55,866 nucleotides of DNA from Neisseriales bacterium (GTDB taxonomy: Bacteria; Pseudomonadota; Gammaproteobacteria; Burkholderiales; UBA11063), in assembly GCA_008017155.1 (NCBI GenBank), contig SSGX01000028.1:1-55866 (forward strand). Reading direction: 5' to 3'. Within the stretch, counting starts at the first letter, position 1. Every line of letters starts with the position of its first letter. The notes beneath the pieces were generated by a model, which had not been told where the DNA came from, made no database searches, and saw only the letters and a list, made by a program, of their open reading frames with translations. The position numbers were made by a program, and so were the translations under genes. Positions 1 through 9,335 of the stretch are shown piece after piece.

Positions 1-371
1 AACGCATAAACTTGTTGTGGCATCATCGTTGGTACAGATAACGGTCGTTTTTCTACCTTCAGCTTTTTACGTTGTTTGATTTGCAAGGCTAAATTATGTT
101 TTTTGTATAGCCGATAAACCTTCTTATGGTTTACTACAATATTCTGTTGGCGCAATTTCTGGTAAAGTTTACGATAACCATAACGTTTATGTTTTAAGGA
201 TAACTCTAGTAAATCACTTTCAACAGTATCTTGCGTTTCTAGTTTTTCATAATAATAGCTACTACGGCTGAGATTTAAACTGTTACAAACAGCACGGGTA
301 GTTAATTTGTGATATTCTTTAGCATAAATTACCAATTCTTTCTTTACCGAAACACTTAAAGCTTTTTTCAA
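1..371 (-). pseudogene. IS3-family transposase OrfB, N-terminal part, truncated by the window
   Basis: From the A-run at 363-368 to base 1 the minus strand is open in the OrfB frame. It carries the HTH_21-type region of IS3 integrases: KHKRYGYRKLYQKLRQQN, then NHKKVYRLYKKHNL and a basic stretch. The DDE catalytic core would lie beyond base 1 and cannot be judged. Expression in the living element needs a -1 frameshift from OrfA, and here the upstream OrfA is broken. It is therefore probably silent unless the stop is suppressed. Confidence 0.7.
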
Positions 372-621
372 TAATATCCTTGAGCATTGCTATTTCAAGA
401 CTTTGATTGGCAAACATTTGCTTTAGCCGACGATTTTCATCTTCTAGCTATTTTAACCGTTTAATGTCAGCTAATGTCATGCCCGCATATTTATCTTTCC
501 AATTATAATAAGTTGCTGTTGATATGCTATGTTTACGACATAATTCTTCAATCGTCATACCTCCAGCCTTAGCTTCATCTAAGATTTTAACAATCTGATT
601 CTCGTTAATTCGTTTAGTCAT
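363..621 (-). pseudogene. IS3-family transposase OrfA, broken by an in-frame TAG
   Basis: The frame opens with MTKRINENQIVKILDEAKAG and continues through a helix-turn-helix (ELCRKHSISTATYYNWKDKY), the DNA-binding half typical of IS3 OrfA. A TAG at 448-450 interrupts it after ADIKRLK. The same frame then continues with LEDENRRLKQMFANQSLEIA, the leucine-zipper part of OrfA, so a Gln codon (CAG) was probably mutated. At the 3' end the frameshift site is a run of six A followed by GC. The usual A-AAA-AAG layout would need seven A for OrfA to end normally at KKL-stop, which suggests that one A was lost as well. The TAG is directly visible; the deletion is an inference. Confidence 0.75.
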
Positions 622-898
622 AGTAATACTCCTTAATTTGACTAAATATTAGCTTGTGTCTAATTATGAGTGGTACTATTATAGGGGCGCTACGACAAAG
701 CGTTAATGCAGGCAGCTAACTATGTTTTTTACTGTGCTATTAGCTTTTGAAAGATATGGGTTAGTTACTTTAGATAATTTATATTGCATTTTGTTATTAT
801 TTGAAATAGTAAAAATACAATAATGGTATAAAACGTTTTAAATAAATACTCTGTTTTTGTAAGGTCTTGTGAATCTAAATATTTTTTTATATTTAAAA

Positions 899-988
899 TG
901 GCGGAAGCTGTGAGATTCGAACTCACGAAGGACTCGCATCCTTGCCGGTTTTCAAGACCGGTGCATTCAACCGCTCTGCCAAGCTTCC
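899..988 (-). tRNA. tRNA-Ser (anticodon UGA)
   Basis: On the minus strand a 90-base class II tRNA can be folded. The acceptor stem GGAAGCT pairs with AGCTTCC, followed by discriminator G and an encoded CCA. The anticodon stem-loop is CCGGT-CTTGAAA-ACCGG, which puts TGA at the anticodon. There is a long variable arm typical of tRNA-Ser, and a T arm containing GTTCGAATC. It reads UCA and other UCN codons. It stands alone with its own promoter just upstream. Confidence 0.96.
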
Positions 989-1002
989 GTGTTGAGAGAG
1001 TT

Positions 1003-1031
1003 ATTATATCTATTAATCCCTATTGTTGCAA
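1003..1031 (-). promoter_or_regulatory. sigma-70 type promoter of the tRNA-Ser gene
   Basis: Reading the minus strand, TTGCAA (1026-1031) and a perfect TATAAT (1003-1008) are separated by 17 bases, ending 14 bases before the tRNA 5' end. Spacing and position are what a stable-RNA promoter should show. Confidence 0.7.
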
Positions 1032-1159
1032 GTATATTTTGTATTTTATATTAAAAAAAATATAAGCTATTGAATCGTTTTATCTGTACGCATCCGCGAA
1101 AAAATTAAATAATAATTTATGCTATAATAGCCTATGATTTAAACATAAGGGACTAATAA

Positions 1160-2584
1160 ATGCTAAGTCAACGCCAGCCACGAGGGTTTTCTATTTTCTT
1201 TCTTACTGAAATGTGGGAGCGTTATGGATTTTATGTCCTTCAGTCATTACTAGTTTTTTATGCTACCCAAAAATTAAATCTCAATGATTCTGATACCTAC
1301 GCGATGGTTGGTTCATTTACGGCTCTAGCCTATATAAATAGTATATTTGGTGGAATAATTGCCGATCGTTATATTGGTTATGATAGAGCGATTATGGCTG
1401 GTGCAGCAACATTGTGCATAGGATATTTATTTCTTACAGTTGCAGTATCAGTGAACCTTTTTGTATTAGGATTAGCTATCGTTACAATGGGAACTGGTTT
1501 ATTAAAGCCAAATATATCCAGTATGCTTAGTATTTTATACCGAGAAAACCCAGAAAAAAAAGAGATGGGATATACGCTTTTTTATGTGGGTATTTATTTT
1601 GGTGCGATAGGTGGAAGTTTTCTTGGTGGTTTTATAAAGACATATCTTGGCTGGCATGCTGTTTTTGCATCTGCAGCGATTGGTCTAGCAACAGCATTAA
1701 TTACATTTAAACTTGGTAAATCAAAGTTTGGACTCCATGATACGCGGGGAGTTACCTATTCTTCAATTAATAATCTCAAAGCATTAGCTATCATCATACT
1801 TTTAATCGCAGTTGCGTTTTTTGGTATTTATAATGATACAATAGCCAAGTGGCTATTTGCAATTATTGCAGTATTAAGTGCGGGATTTATTATCAATAAT
1901 ATTCGTATATACGAAGGTGCAGAACGGAGAAAATTGATAGCGTTTGCTATTTTGGTGTTATTTTCTATCCTTTATTGGGCAGTATATTTCCAACAGTTTT
2001 TCTCAGTTAGCCTTTGTACCTCAAGAGTTACTAATTTAACTCTCCCAGAAAGTTCTTTAACTGCTTTTGAATCTTTGGGAGTTATTTTGTTCGGTCCATT
2101 AGTTAATATGTTTTGGCTTTGGTTACAAAATAGGAATAAAGATTTTTCAATTCCGGCAAAGTTTAGCTTAAGCTTTCTATTTAATGGACTAAGTTTTCTC
2201 GTATTGGTGATAGGATTACACTATGCTATAAGTAATGGTGTTAAACTAAATCAGATGTTTATAATCCTATGTTATCTAATTATAGCATTTGGAGAATTAT
2301 TTATTTCACCTATTGGTTTAGCAATGGTAAGCACTTTAGTTCCTCAGCGTCTAAATGGTGCAATGATGGGTATTTTTCTGATGTCTATTGGTTTTGGTGG
2401 GAAATTAGCTGGGTTTCTTGCGCAATCAGCGGTTAATGATAGTACTAATATAAGTTTAACGACTTTGGAAACAGTTTACCGTAATTCTTTTGAAACCTAT
2501 GCATTATTTAGTATTGGTATTTTTGTTTTGTGTATATTGGCTATAAAGCCAATAAATAAATTGATATTTGGGAAAAATAAGTGA
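1160..2584 (+). CDS. POT/PTR family proton-dependent oligopeptide transporter
   Basis: This 474-residue inner-membrane protein belongs to the POT branch of the major facilitator superfamily, which imports di- and tripeptides with protons. The family signature ExxER is present near the N terminus (E17, E20, R21 in TEMWERYGFY), and about twelve or more hydrophobic helices follow. The glycine-rich loop GTGLLKPNISSMLS (about residues 111-124) is also typical. The start ATG follows AAGGGAC. A TATAAT at 1123-1128 is a plausible -10 box, but no good -35 box is visible. It overlaps xseB by four bases, so the gene heads the xseB-ispA-dxs run. The substrate cannot be told from sequence; the family assignment is firm. 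Confidence 0.9.
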   Translation: MLSQRQPRGFSIFFLTEMWERYGFYVLQSLLVFYATQKLNLNDSDTYAMVGSFTALAYINSIFGGIIADRYIGYDRAIMAGAATLCIGYLFLTVAVSVNLFVLGLAIVTMGTGLLKPNISSMLSILYRENPEKKEMGYTLFYVGIYFGAIGGSFLGGFIKTYLGWHAVFASAAIGLATALITFKLGKSKFGLHDTRGVTYSSINNLKALAIIILLIAVAFFGIYNDTIAKWLFAIIAVLSAGFIINNIRIYEGAERRKLIAFAILVLFSILYWAVYFQQFFSVSLCTSRVTNLTLPESSLTAFESLGVILFGPLVNMFWLWLQNRNKDFSIPAKFSLSFLFNGLSFLVLVIGLHYAISNGVKLNQMFIILCYLIIAFGELFISPIGLAMVSTLVPQRLNGAMMGIFLMSIGFGGKLAGFLAQSAVNDSTNISLTTLETVYRNSFETYALFSIGIFVLCILAIKPINKLIFGKNK

Positions 2585-2805
2585 CTAAAAAAAATGATTT
2601 AAATTTTGAAAGTGCCATTAAGCAACTTGAGCAGACGATTGTTGATATAGAAACTGGCAATATTGATTTAGAACTTGCACTTAGTAAGTATAAAGATGGG
2701 GTTACTCTGGTAAAATTCTGTCAGGAAAAGCTTCAGGATATAGAACAAAAAATAAAGATTCTTGACCAAGATTCGAATCAGTTAAAAGACTTTGTTGGGC
2801 AGTAG
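2581..2805 (+). CDS. xseB: Exodeoxyribonuclease VII small subunit
   Basis: This 74-residue protein is the usual size for XseB, the small subunit that assembles around XseA to form exonuclease VII, which degrades single-stranded DNA. The conserved pattern FE.A...LE.IV..LE.G...LE.AL..Y..G is seen as FESAIKQLEQTI followed by IETGNIDLELALSKYKDGV. The start is GTG, overlapping the upstream transporter stop (GTGA), so translation is probably coupled. The xseA gene is not in this window. Placing xseB directly before ispA and dxs is a common proteobacterial arrangement and supports the call. Confidence 0.93.
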   Translation: MTKKNDLNFESAIKQLEQTIVDIETGNIDLELALSKYKDGVTLVKFCQEKLQDIEQKIKILDQDSNQLKDFVGQ

Positions 2806-2813
2806 AGTAGTAG

Positions 2814-3698
2814 ATGGAAAAACAGGATTTAATTAATAATAGGCATATTGAGTTAATCGAGAAAAAGCTTTATAATCTTTTGTCGCAGCCAACAAAGTGT
2901 GAGACCTTGCTTTCTGCAATGCAGTATTCAACGCTTGATGGTGGTAAACGTATACGTCCGAGGTTTACAATTGCTACAGGGATATTGAGTAGCGCTGATT
3001 TAGATGCTTCTGTTACAATTGGTTGTGCTATTGAACTAATTCACTGTTTCTCTTTAATTCATGATGATCTACCGATTATGGATAATGATGATTTAAGAAG
3101 AGGGCGTCCAACGAATCATAAAGTTTATGGCGATGCAGTTGCTCTTTTATCTGGTGATGCATTACATGCACTATGCTTTGAAATACTAAGTTCTCCTGAT
3201 TTACAAATTAGTGATAGAGCAAAAATTGATATTATTAATCTTATCTCGCAAGCAATAGGGCTTCAGGGAATGGTTGGAGGACAAACAATCGATTGGTTAA
3301 GTACAGGAAAAACTTTGACTCTTGCACAATTACAGGAAATGCACCTTCTGAAAACTGGCGCATTATTAAAAGCATCAATACTAGGTGGCTATCTTGCTGG
3401 AAAAGATGCTAATTCAGAGCAGTTTAAGCTACTTGATTTCATTGCTGAAAAAATAGGACTTCTATTTCAAATTGTTGATGATATTATTGATACAACAGAA
3501 GATACTATAACATTAGGTAAAACAGCTAATAAAGACCTACTCAATAACAAGGCTACATATGTTAATATTCTCGGCTTGGAGCGAGCACAGCAAATTGCTA
3601 ATGATCTACACTCTGAAATTAAGGGCTTAATACAGGCACATAAAAATAGTGAGCAACTTGCCTATCTTGCTGATTGTGTTTATTATCGTAACTCTTGA
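2814..3698 (+). CDS. ispA: Farnesyl diphosphate synthase (geranyltranstransferase)
   Basis: This 294-residue trans-prenyltransferase condenses isopentenyl diphosphate with dimethylallyl and geranyl diphosphate to give farnesyl diphosphate, the precursor of quinones and undecaprenyl carriers. Both aspartate-rich motifs that bind magnesium-diphosphate are present: DDLPIMDND at residues 84-92 and DDIID at 222-226. The substrate motif GGKRIRPR is at 43-50. The start lies 8 bases after xseB, and dxs follows 108 bases later, so the pathway's first enzyme and a late step sit together. The protein is cytosolic. Chain length is inferred from the family and gene context rather than measured. Confidence 0.95.
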   Translation: MEKQDLINNRHIELIEKKLYNLLSQPTKCETLLSAMQYSTLDGGKRIRPRFTIATGILSSADLDASVTIGCAIELIHCFSLIHDDLPIMDNDDLRRGRPTNHKVYGDAVALLSGDALHALCFEILSSPDLQISDRAKIDIINLISQAIGLQGMVGGQTIDWLSTGKTLTLAQLQEMHLLKTGALLKASILGGYLAGKDANSEQFKLLDFIAEKIGLLFQIVDDIIDTTEDTITLGKTANKDLLNNKATYVNILGLERAQQIANDLHSEIKGLIQAHKNSEQLAYLADCVYYRNS

Positions 3699-3806
3699 AA
3701 TTTGAAATAATTAATAAACAGCAAGAAAAATAAATGGTGATATTTCAATAGTTGTATTACCTTTTTCATATACTAAATTAAATTTACTACACAGAATTAT
3801 TTATCA

Positions 3807-5666
3807 ATGCATCAAAAAAATATACTAGAAAATATACATTATCCTAAGGATTTAAAAAAATTATCTAAGTCTGAATTACACCAGCTGGCAGATGAATTAC
3901 GGACATTTATCCTTAATAATGTAAGTAAAACTGGTGGACATCTTGCGTCAAACCTTGGTTGTGTCGAGTTAACTGTAGCGCTGCACTACGTTTATGACAC
4001 ACCCCATGATAAGTTAGTCTGGGATGTTGGGCATCAGTCATATCCACACAAAATATTGACAGGTAGACGTAAGCAAATGGATACCTTGCGGCAGACCAAT
4101 GGTTTGGCTGGATTTCCAAAGCGCGAAGAGAGTGAATATGATACTTTCGGTGTTGGGCATTCATCGACATCAATTTCTGCTGCGCTGGGAATGGCTGTTG
4201 GAAATCGACAACGGGGTAAGACGGATAAAGTTGTTGCTATCATTGGTGATGGTTCAATGACCGCTGGGTTGGCATTTGAGGGTTTGAATAATGCTGGCTG
4301 GTTAAATACTGATATGCTCGTGATCCTAAACGATAATGAAATGTCAATTTCTGAAAATGTCGGTGCTGTTAGTACTTATTTATCAAAAATTCTTGCTGGG
4401 CGCTTCTACAATAAAGTTAAAGATACTGCTAATAAAGCATTAAGTGTTGTGCCAAGTATGCAAAAACTGGCACATAAGGTTGAAGAGCATATGAAGGGCA
4501 TGATTATGCCTAGTACTATGTTTGAAGAACTTGGTTTTAACTATATTGGTCCGATTGATGGACATGATCTTGATCAGTTAATTGATACTCTTACCGAGCT
4601 TAAGAATTTATCTGGCCCACAGTTCTTACATATTGTGACTAAGAAGGGGCAGGGTTATAAGCTTGCTGAGAATGATCCAATTGCTTATCATGGAGTGAGT
4701 ACATTTAATCCTACTGAAGGGATGCAAGCAAAAGCTAGTGCAATGACCTATACGCAAGTTTTTGGTAAATTTTTATGTGATATTGCCAAACTTGATGATG
4801 AGTTTTTAGCAATTACTCCTGCAATGCGCGAAGGTTCTGGTATGGTTGAATTCGCTAAAGAATATCCAGAAAAGTTTTTTGATGTAGGAATAGCTGAACA
4901 GCATGCTATTACCTTTGCAGCTGGTGTTGCAACGCAGGGAATAAAACCAATTGTAGCGATTTACTCGACTTTCTTGCAGCGTGGTTATGATCAATTAATT
5001 CACGATGTAGCGCTACAAAATTTACCAGTATTATTTGCGATTGATCGTGCAGGGATAGTTGGCGCTGATGGTCCAACTCATAATGGAGCTTTTGATATCA
5101 GCTTTTTACGTTGTATCCCTAATATGATTATCATGACTCCAAGTGATGAGAATGAGTGCTACCAAATGTTATATACTGGGTTTAGATTAAATGCTCCCGT
5201 AGCAGTACGTTATCCACGTGGTTCTGGTATTGGAAGAGCTTTAGAGCCATTTAATAATCAATTACTTGAGGTGGGCAAAGGTAGAGTCTTACGAAATGGT
5301 AAAAGAATTGCCTTTCTAGCTTTTGGCTCGATGGTACATCCAGCGCTTGATGCTGCAAATGAAATTGATGCAACTATTTGTGATATGCGCTTTGTTAAAC
5401 CATTAGACAGAGAACTAATCAAATCAATGGTAGCAACGCATGATGTTATTGTTACTGTCGAAGAAAATGCTATCATGGGTGGTGCTGGTAGTGCTTGTGC
5501 TGAAGCTATCCTTGAAATGGGTTTATCTCCAGCACAGGTGATTACAATTGGTATTCCAGATGAATTTATTGACCATGGTGATCCTAAGGCAATGCTAGGT
5601 AGTATTGGTTTAAATAAAGTTGGAATTTTGGAAAAGTTACGTGCTTTGAATGTTTTAAGTTACTAA
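3807..5666 (+). CDS. dxs: 1-deoxy-D-xylulose-5-phosphate synthase
   Basis: This 619-residue thiamine-diphosphate enzyme joins pyruvate and glyceraldehyde 3-phosphate, the first step of the methylerythritol phosphate pathway. N-terminal features include GGHLASNLG, the [10 protein letters not shown] segment and the diphosphate-binding [18 protein letters not shown]. The transketolase-like central domain has [17 protein letters not shown], whose Glu activates the cofactor, and [18 protein letters not shown]. Length matches the family (about 620). The gene follows ispA and ends at a strong symmetrical hairpin. A weak start context (no clear ribosome-binding site) leaves the first few residues slightly uncertain. 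Confidence 0.97.
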   Translation: MHQKNILENIHYPKDLKKLSKSELHQLADELRTFILNNVSKTGGHLASNLGCVELTVALHYVYDTPHDKLVWDVGHQSYPHKILTGRRKQMDTLRQTNGLAGFPKREESEYDTFGVGHSSTSISAALGMAVGNRQRGKTDKVVAIIGDGSMTAGLAFEGLNNAGWLNTDMLVILNDNEMSISENVGAVSTYLSKILAGRFYNKVKDTANKALSVVPSMQKLAHKVEEHMKGMIMPSTMFEELGFNYIGPIDGHDLDQLIDTLTELKNLSGPQFLHIVTKKGQGYKLAENDPIAYHGVSTFNPTEGMQAKASAMTYTQVFGKFLCDIAKLDDEFLAITPAMREGSGMVEFAKEYPEKFFDVGIAEQHAITFAAGVATQGIKPIVAIYSTFLQRGYDQLIHDVALQNLPVLFAIDRAGIVGADGPTHNGAFDISFLRCIPNMIIMTPSDENECYQMLYTGFRLNAPVAVRYPRGSGIGRALEPFNNQLLEVGKGRVLRNGKRIAFLAFGSMVHPALDAANEIDATICDMRFVKPLDRELIKSMVATHDVIVTVEENAIMGGAGSACAEAILEMGLSPAQVITIGIPDEFIDHGDPKAMLGSIGLNKVGILEKLRALNVLSY

Positions 5667-5680
5667 GTATTTTAATTCTG

Positions 5681-5730
5681 AAATATTAAGATAAAAGCCA
5701 GACTAGAGTCTGGCTTTTATCTTAATATTT
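5681..5730. terminator. Long perfect hairpin, probable bidirectional terminator
   Basis: Bases 5681-5704 and 5707-5730 are exact reverse complements: a 24-base-pair stem with only AG between the arms, GC-rich near the loop (AGCCAGACT) and A/T-rich at its base. It lies 14 bases after the dxs stop. A-rich and T-rich flanks make it a candidate terminator in both directions. Confidence 0.85.
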
Positions 5731-5950
5731 GGTAGGGTAATAATTGTTGCTGGCAAAATTGGTTAACACACTCATAAGTTTAATAAGCATTTAAGGTATT
5801 CTTGTGTTAGAGAGCTACTAGGCTGTAGAGTAGTGGTATTTCAAGTGTGGTCAATTATGCTAAAATAATCTACATTATGGGATATAGTTTTTATTTATTA
5901 CCAGTAATGGTTGTTTTTATCTTAAAAATGCATTGTGGAGTTTGTCTTTA

Positions 5951-8050
5951 ATGATGAGAAGAAGTAATAAATTAGTCTGGTTTATAGCTATTTTGTTGGT
6001 ACTTAATTTTTCTGGATTAATCTATACACAAATTAAACTAAAGCAAAATGAAAACCAAAAAATGCAGAAAACTATTTCTAATCAAAAACTTTTTCTGGCA
6101 ACTACTGCGGATAGGATAGATTACAAAATTGGGGCACTAGCTGATAAATTAGATGATTACGCAAGTCAGTTAAATAGCGGTTCTTTAAAGTTAGAGGATT
6201 TAGACTTAAAATTAAAAAATGATAAAGCATGGCTAAATTATGGCGTAGTAGGGCTAGGTCTTGCCGATGTTCCAAAACCTAGAAATGGTCACAAGCATTT
6301 TCATAGAGTATATTGGATAAATCATACAACACAGATAGAGTCACAAGAGGATAGCCTTAACTACACCTCAAATACTCCAGAAAATGCTTGGTTTAATGAT
6401 GTATTAAAAAGTAAAACTAAGCGCTGGTCTAAGCCATATTACGATGGTTCTTTGCAAGAGTTTATATTTAGTTATTCGGTTCCTATTTATGATCATGCTC
6501 GAAAGAATATAGTTGCAGTATTGGTTGTTGATTTTGATTTGCAGATAATAGATAGGCAAGTATCACAAAATATAGGGCAAAAATATACTTCTATTATAGA
6601 TAAAAATGATGGCACTTATATTTATACAGATGACACTGATAAGGTATTAAATCATGTATCATTAAAAAATATTAATGATGATCTATTAGGAAATAGTGCA
6701 TATCAGCAGATAAAGAATAGTCCATGTAATCAGGTTTGTAGTTATAATCCATCTTCTGGATTAGGGCAAGGGTTATTAATCTACCAGTCATTACAGAAGT
6801 TACCTTGGGTTATTGTTGCTAGATATAATAATCAACAACTAATCAGTTTAAACCGGGTTTCTGAAAACTCTCTAACCATGCTAAATATTGGTTTTTGTGT
6901 TGGATCACTACTTTTATTAGTGATATTATTTAATCTTCATCGTATGAAGCGAAGAAGAACACTCAATATTCTTTGGCAGACATCCGTTCTTGCAACAATT
7001 ATTCTAGCTAGTGGTATTGTATATATTTGGAAGGTATCAAATTATTTATATTATCGCGATACATCTAAAGCAATTATAAATCAGACTATTCTTAATAACT
7101 ATGTCAAGCAATATGACGCTGCAAGTCGATTAAAGCGTGCTGAATCAATTGAGCAAATTCCGACTGCTATTATTATTGATTCAGTTGAGTTTCTAAATTC
7201 GTATAATATCCAGCTTACGGGTCACATTATGCAGCACTATCCCAAAAACGATGAGGCTAATTGGGGAGTAAAATTTAATGATGGATTTGATTCCAAAATT
7301 ACTCAAATTGGTGTTCAAAAATCAAATCGCTATGATGTTGTAACATGGTCATTTCAAGTCAAAATCCGCGAGAATTTCGACTATACGCATTATCCGTTTA
7401 ATCATGGAAGTATTTGGATTGCGGTTAGTCCGACAAATCAGAACAAGAACCTATTATTTGTTCCAGATTTCTCATATTACAATGGCTTAACCGATATAAA
7501 TGCAGCCAATGGTGTTGCCAAAAATCTTATTATCCCAGGATGGTATATCCGTGGTAGTTATTTTAACTATCAAGAGGATACGTCACGAATGGTAAATAAT
7601 GTTAATTCATTTGCAACGGTTGATTTACCTGCGTTGACTTTTAATATTCTGATTGGTGCTACTTTGGGTGATGCCCTTATTACGACAATAATTCCACCAA
7701 TGGTTATTATAATGATTTTATTTGTGACGCTATTAACAATCAGCAAGCGGAAAAGTAAATTCATTGAGTTTAAAGTTAATAGTATTTTGAGCGCTAGTAG
7801 TGGGATGTTATTTACAATTGTCTTTACTCATGTAAGTTTACGCAATAAAATCACTTCGGCGATTATGTATGTTGAGTATTTTTATCTTATGATGTATATC
7901 GTTGTCCCACTAATCCCAATTAATGCCTTTCTGTTTGCTACTAAGCGTTTTAGTTGGCTTAATTATGGTAGTAACTTATATGTTAAGTTATTGTTTTTTC
8001 CTGCGATTTGCTTTTTCCTCTTTATAATAAGTTTATGGAGATTTTCATAG
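5951..8050 (+). CDS. Membrane protein: N-terminal Cache-like sensor fused to a pentameric ligand-gated ion channel-like module
   Basis: The protein is 699 residues from ATG 5951, chosen because TGGAG lies 11 bases upstream; a TTG at 5933 would add six residues. Layout by eye: membrane helix 8-26; extracytoplasmic domain about 30-300 with RWSKPYYDG (158-166), typical of dCache sensors; helices 308-329 and 341-360 joined by a basic cytoplasmic turn; a second extracytoplasmic domain 361-557; then four C-terminal helices (about 561-596, 604-626, 635-663, 675-696). The second domain carries FDYTHYPFNH (476-485), which resembles the FxxxxYPFD loop of Cys-loop and pro-loop receptors. The first C-terminal helix has a Pro-Pro, as M1 helices often do. 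No Cys pair brackets the loop. The channel call rests on this motif plus topology and is moderately sure. The Cache call is fairly sure. The ligand is unknown. The gene appears to stand alone. Confidence 0.6.
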   Translation: MMRRSNKLVWFIAILLVLNFSGLIYTQIKLKQNENQKMQKTISNQKLFLATTADRIDYKIGALADKLDDYASQLNSGSLKLEDLDLKLKNDKAWLNYGVVGLGLADVPKPRNGHKHFHRVYWINHTTQIESQEDSLNYTSNTPENAWFNDVLKSKTKRWSKPYYDGSLQEFIFSYSVPIYDHARKNIVAVLVVDFDLQIIDRQVSQNIGQKYTSIIDKNDGTYIYTDDTDKVLNHVSLKNINDDLLGNSAYQQIKNSPCNQVCSYNPSSGLGQGLLIYQSLQKLPWVIVARYNNQQLISLNRVSENSLTMLNIGFCVGSLLLLVILFNLHRMKRRRTLNILWQTSVLATIILASGIVYIWKVSNYLYYRDTSKAIINQTILNNYVKQYDAASRLKRAESIEQIPTAIIIDSVEFLNSYNIQLTGHIMQHYPKNDEANWGVKFNDGFDSKITQIGVQKSNRYDVVTWSFQVKIRENFDYTHYPFNHGSIWIAVSPTNQNKNLLFVPDFSYYNGLTDINAANGVAKNLIIPGWYIRGSYFNYQEDTSRMVNNVNSFATVDLPALTFNILIGATLGDALITTIIPPMVIIMILFVTLLTISKRKSKFIEFKVNSILSASSGMLFTIVFTHVSLRNKITSAIMYVEYFYLMMYIVVPLIPINAFLFATKRFSWLNYGSNLYVKLLFFPAICFFLFIISLWRFS

Positions 8051-8169
8051 ATTTTATATAAGTTTAGCCTCCTTGATATGCAAATTTGTATAGTTAATAT
8101 ACGTAAATAGCTATTTCTTGTTTTGTCTATTTTAATATAAAGTACTGCTTATGTATTAAGGGAGACATC

Positions 8170-8799
8170 ATGGAAAAACTAAAGAAATTTGCTGGCATGA
8201 CACTAAATTTTATAGTGGTCGTATGTGGATTTATGTTGCTTGTATTTAATGTTCGAGCAAATAGCCTAATAAGCGAGCAGCTCATAAAAGTACCAATGAA
8301 TAATAATCCCAGTGTGCTAATGTCAAAAGTAAATATTTCAAATAATAGCCCCTTACAAAGCGAACTAGACGGTGATTATTGGTTAGCTAATATGGAAGCT
8401 AGGATTGAGAAATGGTTAAAAAATAGTTCACTTCGAAAAAATATTTTGGCATTAGTTCATTTTGAAGCCAATGCTCATGGGCTTGATCCTTTGCTGGTGT
8501 TAAGCGTAATTACTGTCGAAAGTCATTTTGATACAAAAGCGAAATCTTCCTATGGTGCACAGGGACTAATGCAGATCATGCCTTTTTGGCTAAAAGAGTT
8601 CGCGGTAAAAAACGGTAGTCTTTTTGATTATCGTATCAATATCAGGCTTGGTTGTGCAATTTTGAAACATTATCTTGATCGAGAAAAAGGAGATTTGTTT
8701 CGAGCACTGGCAAGATATAATGGTAGCCTAGGGCAAAGTAAATATGCATTAAAAGTATTTAATACTTATCAGCAACTAAAATTAACAGATAATTCATAA
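8170..8799 (+). CDS. Lytic murein transglycosylase, SLT domain
   Basis: This 209-residue secreted or membrane-anchored protein has a hydrophobic N-terminal segment (about 11-30) ending near VRANS. The SLT domain spans about residues 95-200, with the catalytic glutamate E117 in TVESHFD, the GLMQIMP motif at 132-138 and the substrate-groove ARYNGS at 181-186. Enzymes of this fold cut the glycan backbone of peptidoglycan to give anhydromuropeptides. The start ATG follows GGGAGAC. It is flanked by intergenic stretches of about 120 and 100 bases and appears monocistronic. It is short for a housekeeping Slt and closer to single-domain SLT proteins; its specific role is not readable. Confidence 0.88.
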   Translation: MEKLKKFAGMTLNFIVVVCGFMLLVFNVRANSLISEQLIKVPMNNNPSVLMSKVNISNNSPLQSELDGDYWLANMEARIEKWLKNSSLRKNILALVHFEANAHGLDPLLVLSVITVESHFDTKAKSSYGAQGLMQIMPFWLKEFAVKNGSLFDYRINIRLGCAILKHYLDREKGDLFRALARYNGSLGQSKYALKVFNTYQQLKLTDNS

Positions 8800-8822
8800 C
8801 GGTATAATTCCTCTTATAATAA

Positions 8823-8852
8823 TTGACAAATATTGCTATTATGGTTTATTAT
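8823..8852 (+). promoter_or_regulatory. sigma-70 type promoter of the small lipoprotein gene
   Basis: A perfect TTGACA (8823-8828) and TATTAT (8847-8852) are spaced by 18 bases and lie about 50 bases before the start codon at 8902. Confidence 0.65.
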
Positions 8853-8901
8853 TTATGCTCAAAATAGTATTTTATTGGTTATTTAAATCATAGGGAAGCA
8901 A

Positions 8902-9330
8902 ATGTTGAATAAGAAAAATATATTATTGATTGGGGCTGGCTTATTAGCGGTACTTTTGGCTGCGTGCAATTCCGGTTCTAGTACTTCTACATATCAATAT
9001 CTTCAGGTTACACCTAGTGTAAATCCCCCAGTTTATATGGCAAAAATTGGCGAATCTGCAACAATGACATTTACTAATACGATTGTTAGTAATGCTGCAC
9101 CAAGTTTTACTCAGTATAATGTTGCGGTAACAGTACCAAGTTCTGCTTTTACAGTATTAACTGAGTCGGGTAATAATGGTTGTATGTATATCAAAACAAA
9201 TCAGTCGTGTAGTATTCAGATAAGTTTTACTCCTTCACAGGCAAGCGATTATCAGGCAATTAATAGCATTCAGTTTACTGTTGGTACATTGGAAAGTACC
9301 GTCAATGTTGCAACGGTACCTAATCCATAA
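8902..9330 (+). CDS. Small lipoprotein of unknown function
   Basis: The 142-residue product begins with a short basic segment, a hydrophobic core and the lipobox LAAC (cysteine 22), so it should be lipidated and membrane-anchored. The mature part is Ser/Thr-rich and rich in beta-forming residues: SATMTFTNTI, then CMYIKTNQSCSIQISFTP and a final VGTLESTVNV. The spacing of F/I/V residues suggests one immunoglobulin-like or ASPM/Hydin-type beta sandwich, with two cysteines (in NGCMY and QSCSI) that could form a disulfide. I recognise no family. It ends only 5 bases from the stop of the convergent dipZ-type gene, with no terminator between them. Confidence 0.75.
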   Translation: MLNKKNILLIGAGLLAVLLAACNSGSSTSTYQYLQVTPSVNPPVYMAKIGESATMTFTNTIVSNAAPSFTQYNVAVTVPSSAFTVLTESGNNGCMYIKTNQSCSIQISFTPSQASDYQAINSIQFTVGTLESTVNVATVPNP

Positions 9331-9335
9331 TTATG

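Larger units (their letters stand above)
1..684 (-). mobile_element. IS3-family insertion sequence, decayed, cut by the window edge
   Basis: The stretch encodes on the minus strand the two overlapping frames of an IS3-type transposase (described separately). Both frames are damaged, so this copy should not be able to move. The orfA-proximal end lies just outside the start codon, near 656-684, where the minus strand reads ATAGTACCACTCATAATTAG. The exact terminal base is uncertain because the other end lies outside the window, so no inverted-repeat partner or target duplication can be compared. Confidence 0.8.

Noticed and set aside
3913-4243. Minus-strand open frames inside dxs.
   Set aside because: They lie wholly within a strongly conserved gene, have no ribosome-binding site and show no recognisable protein motif.
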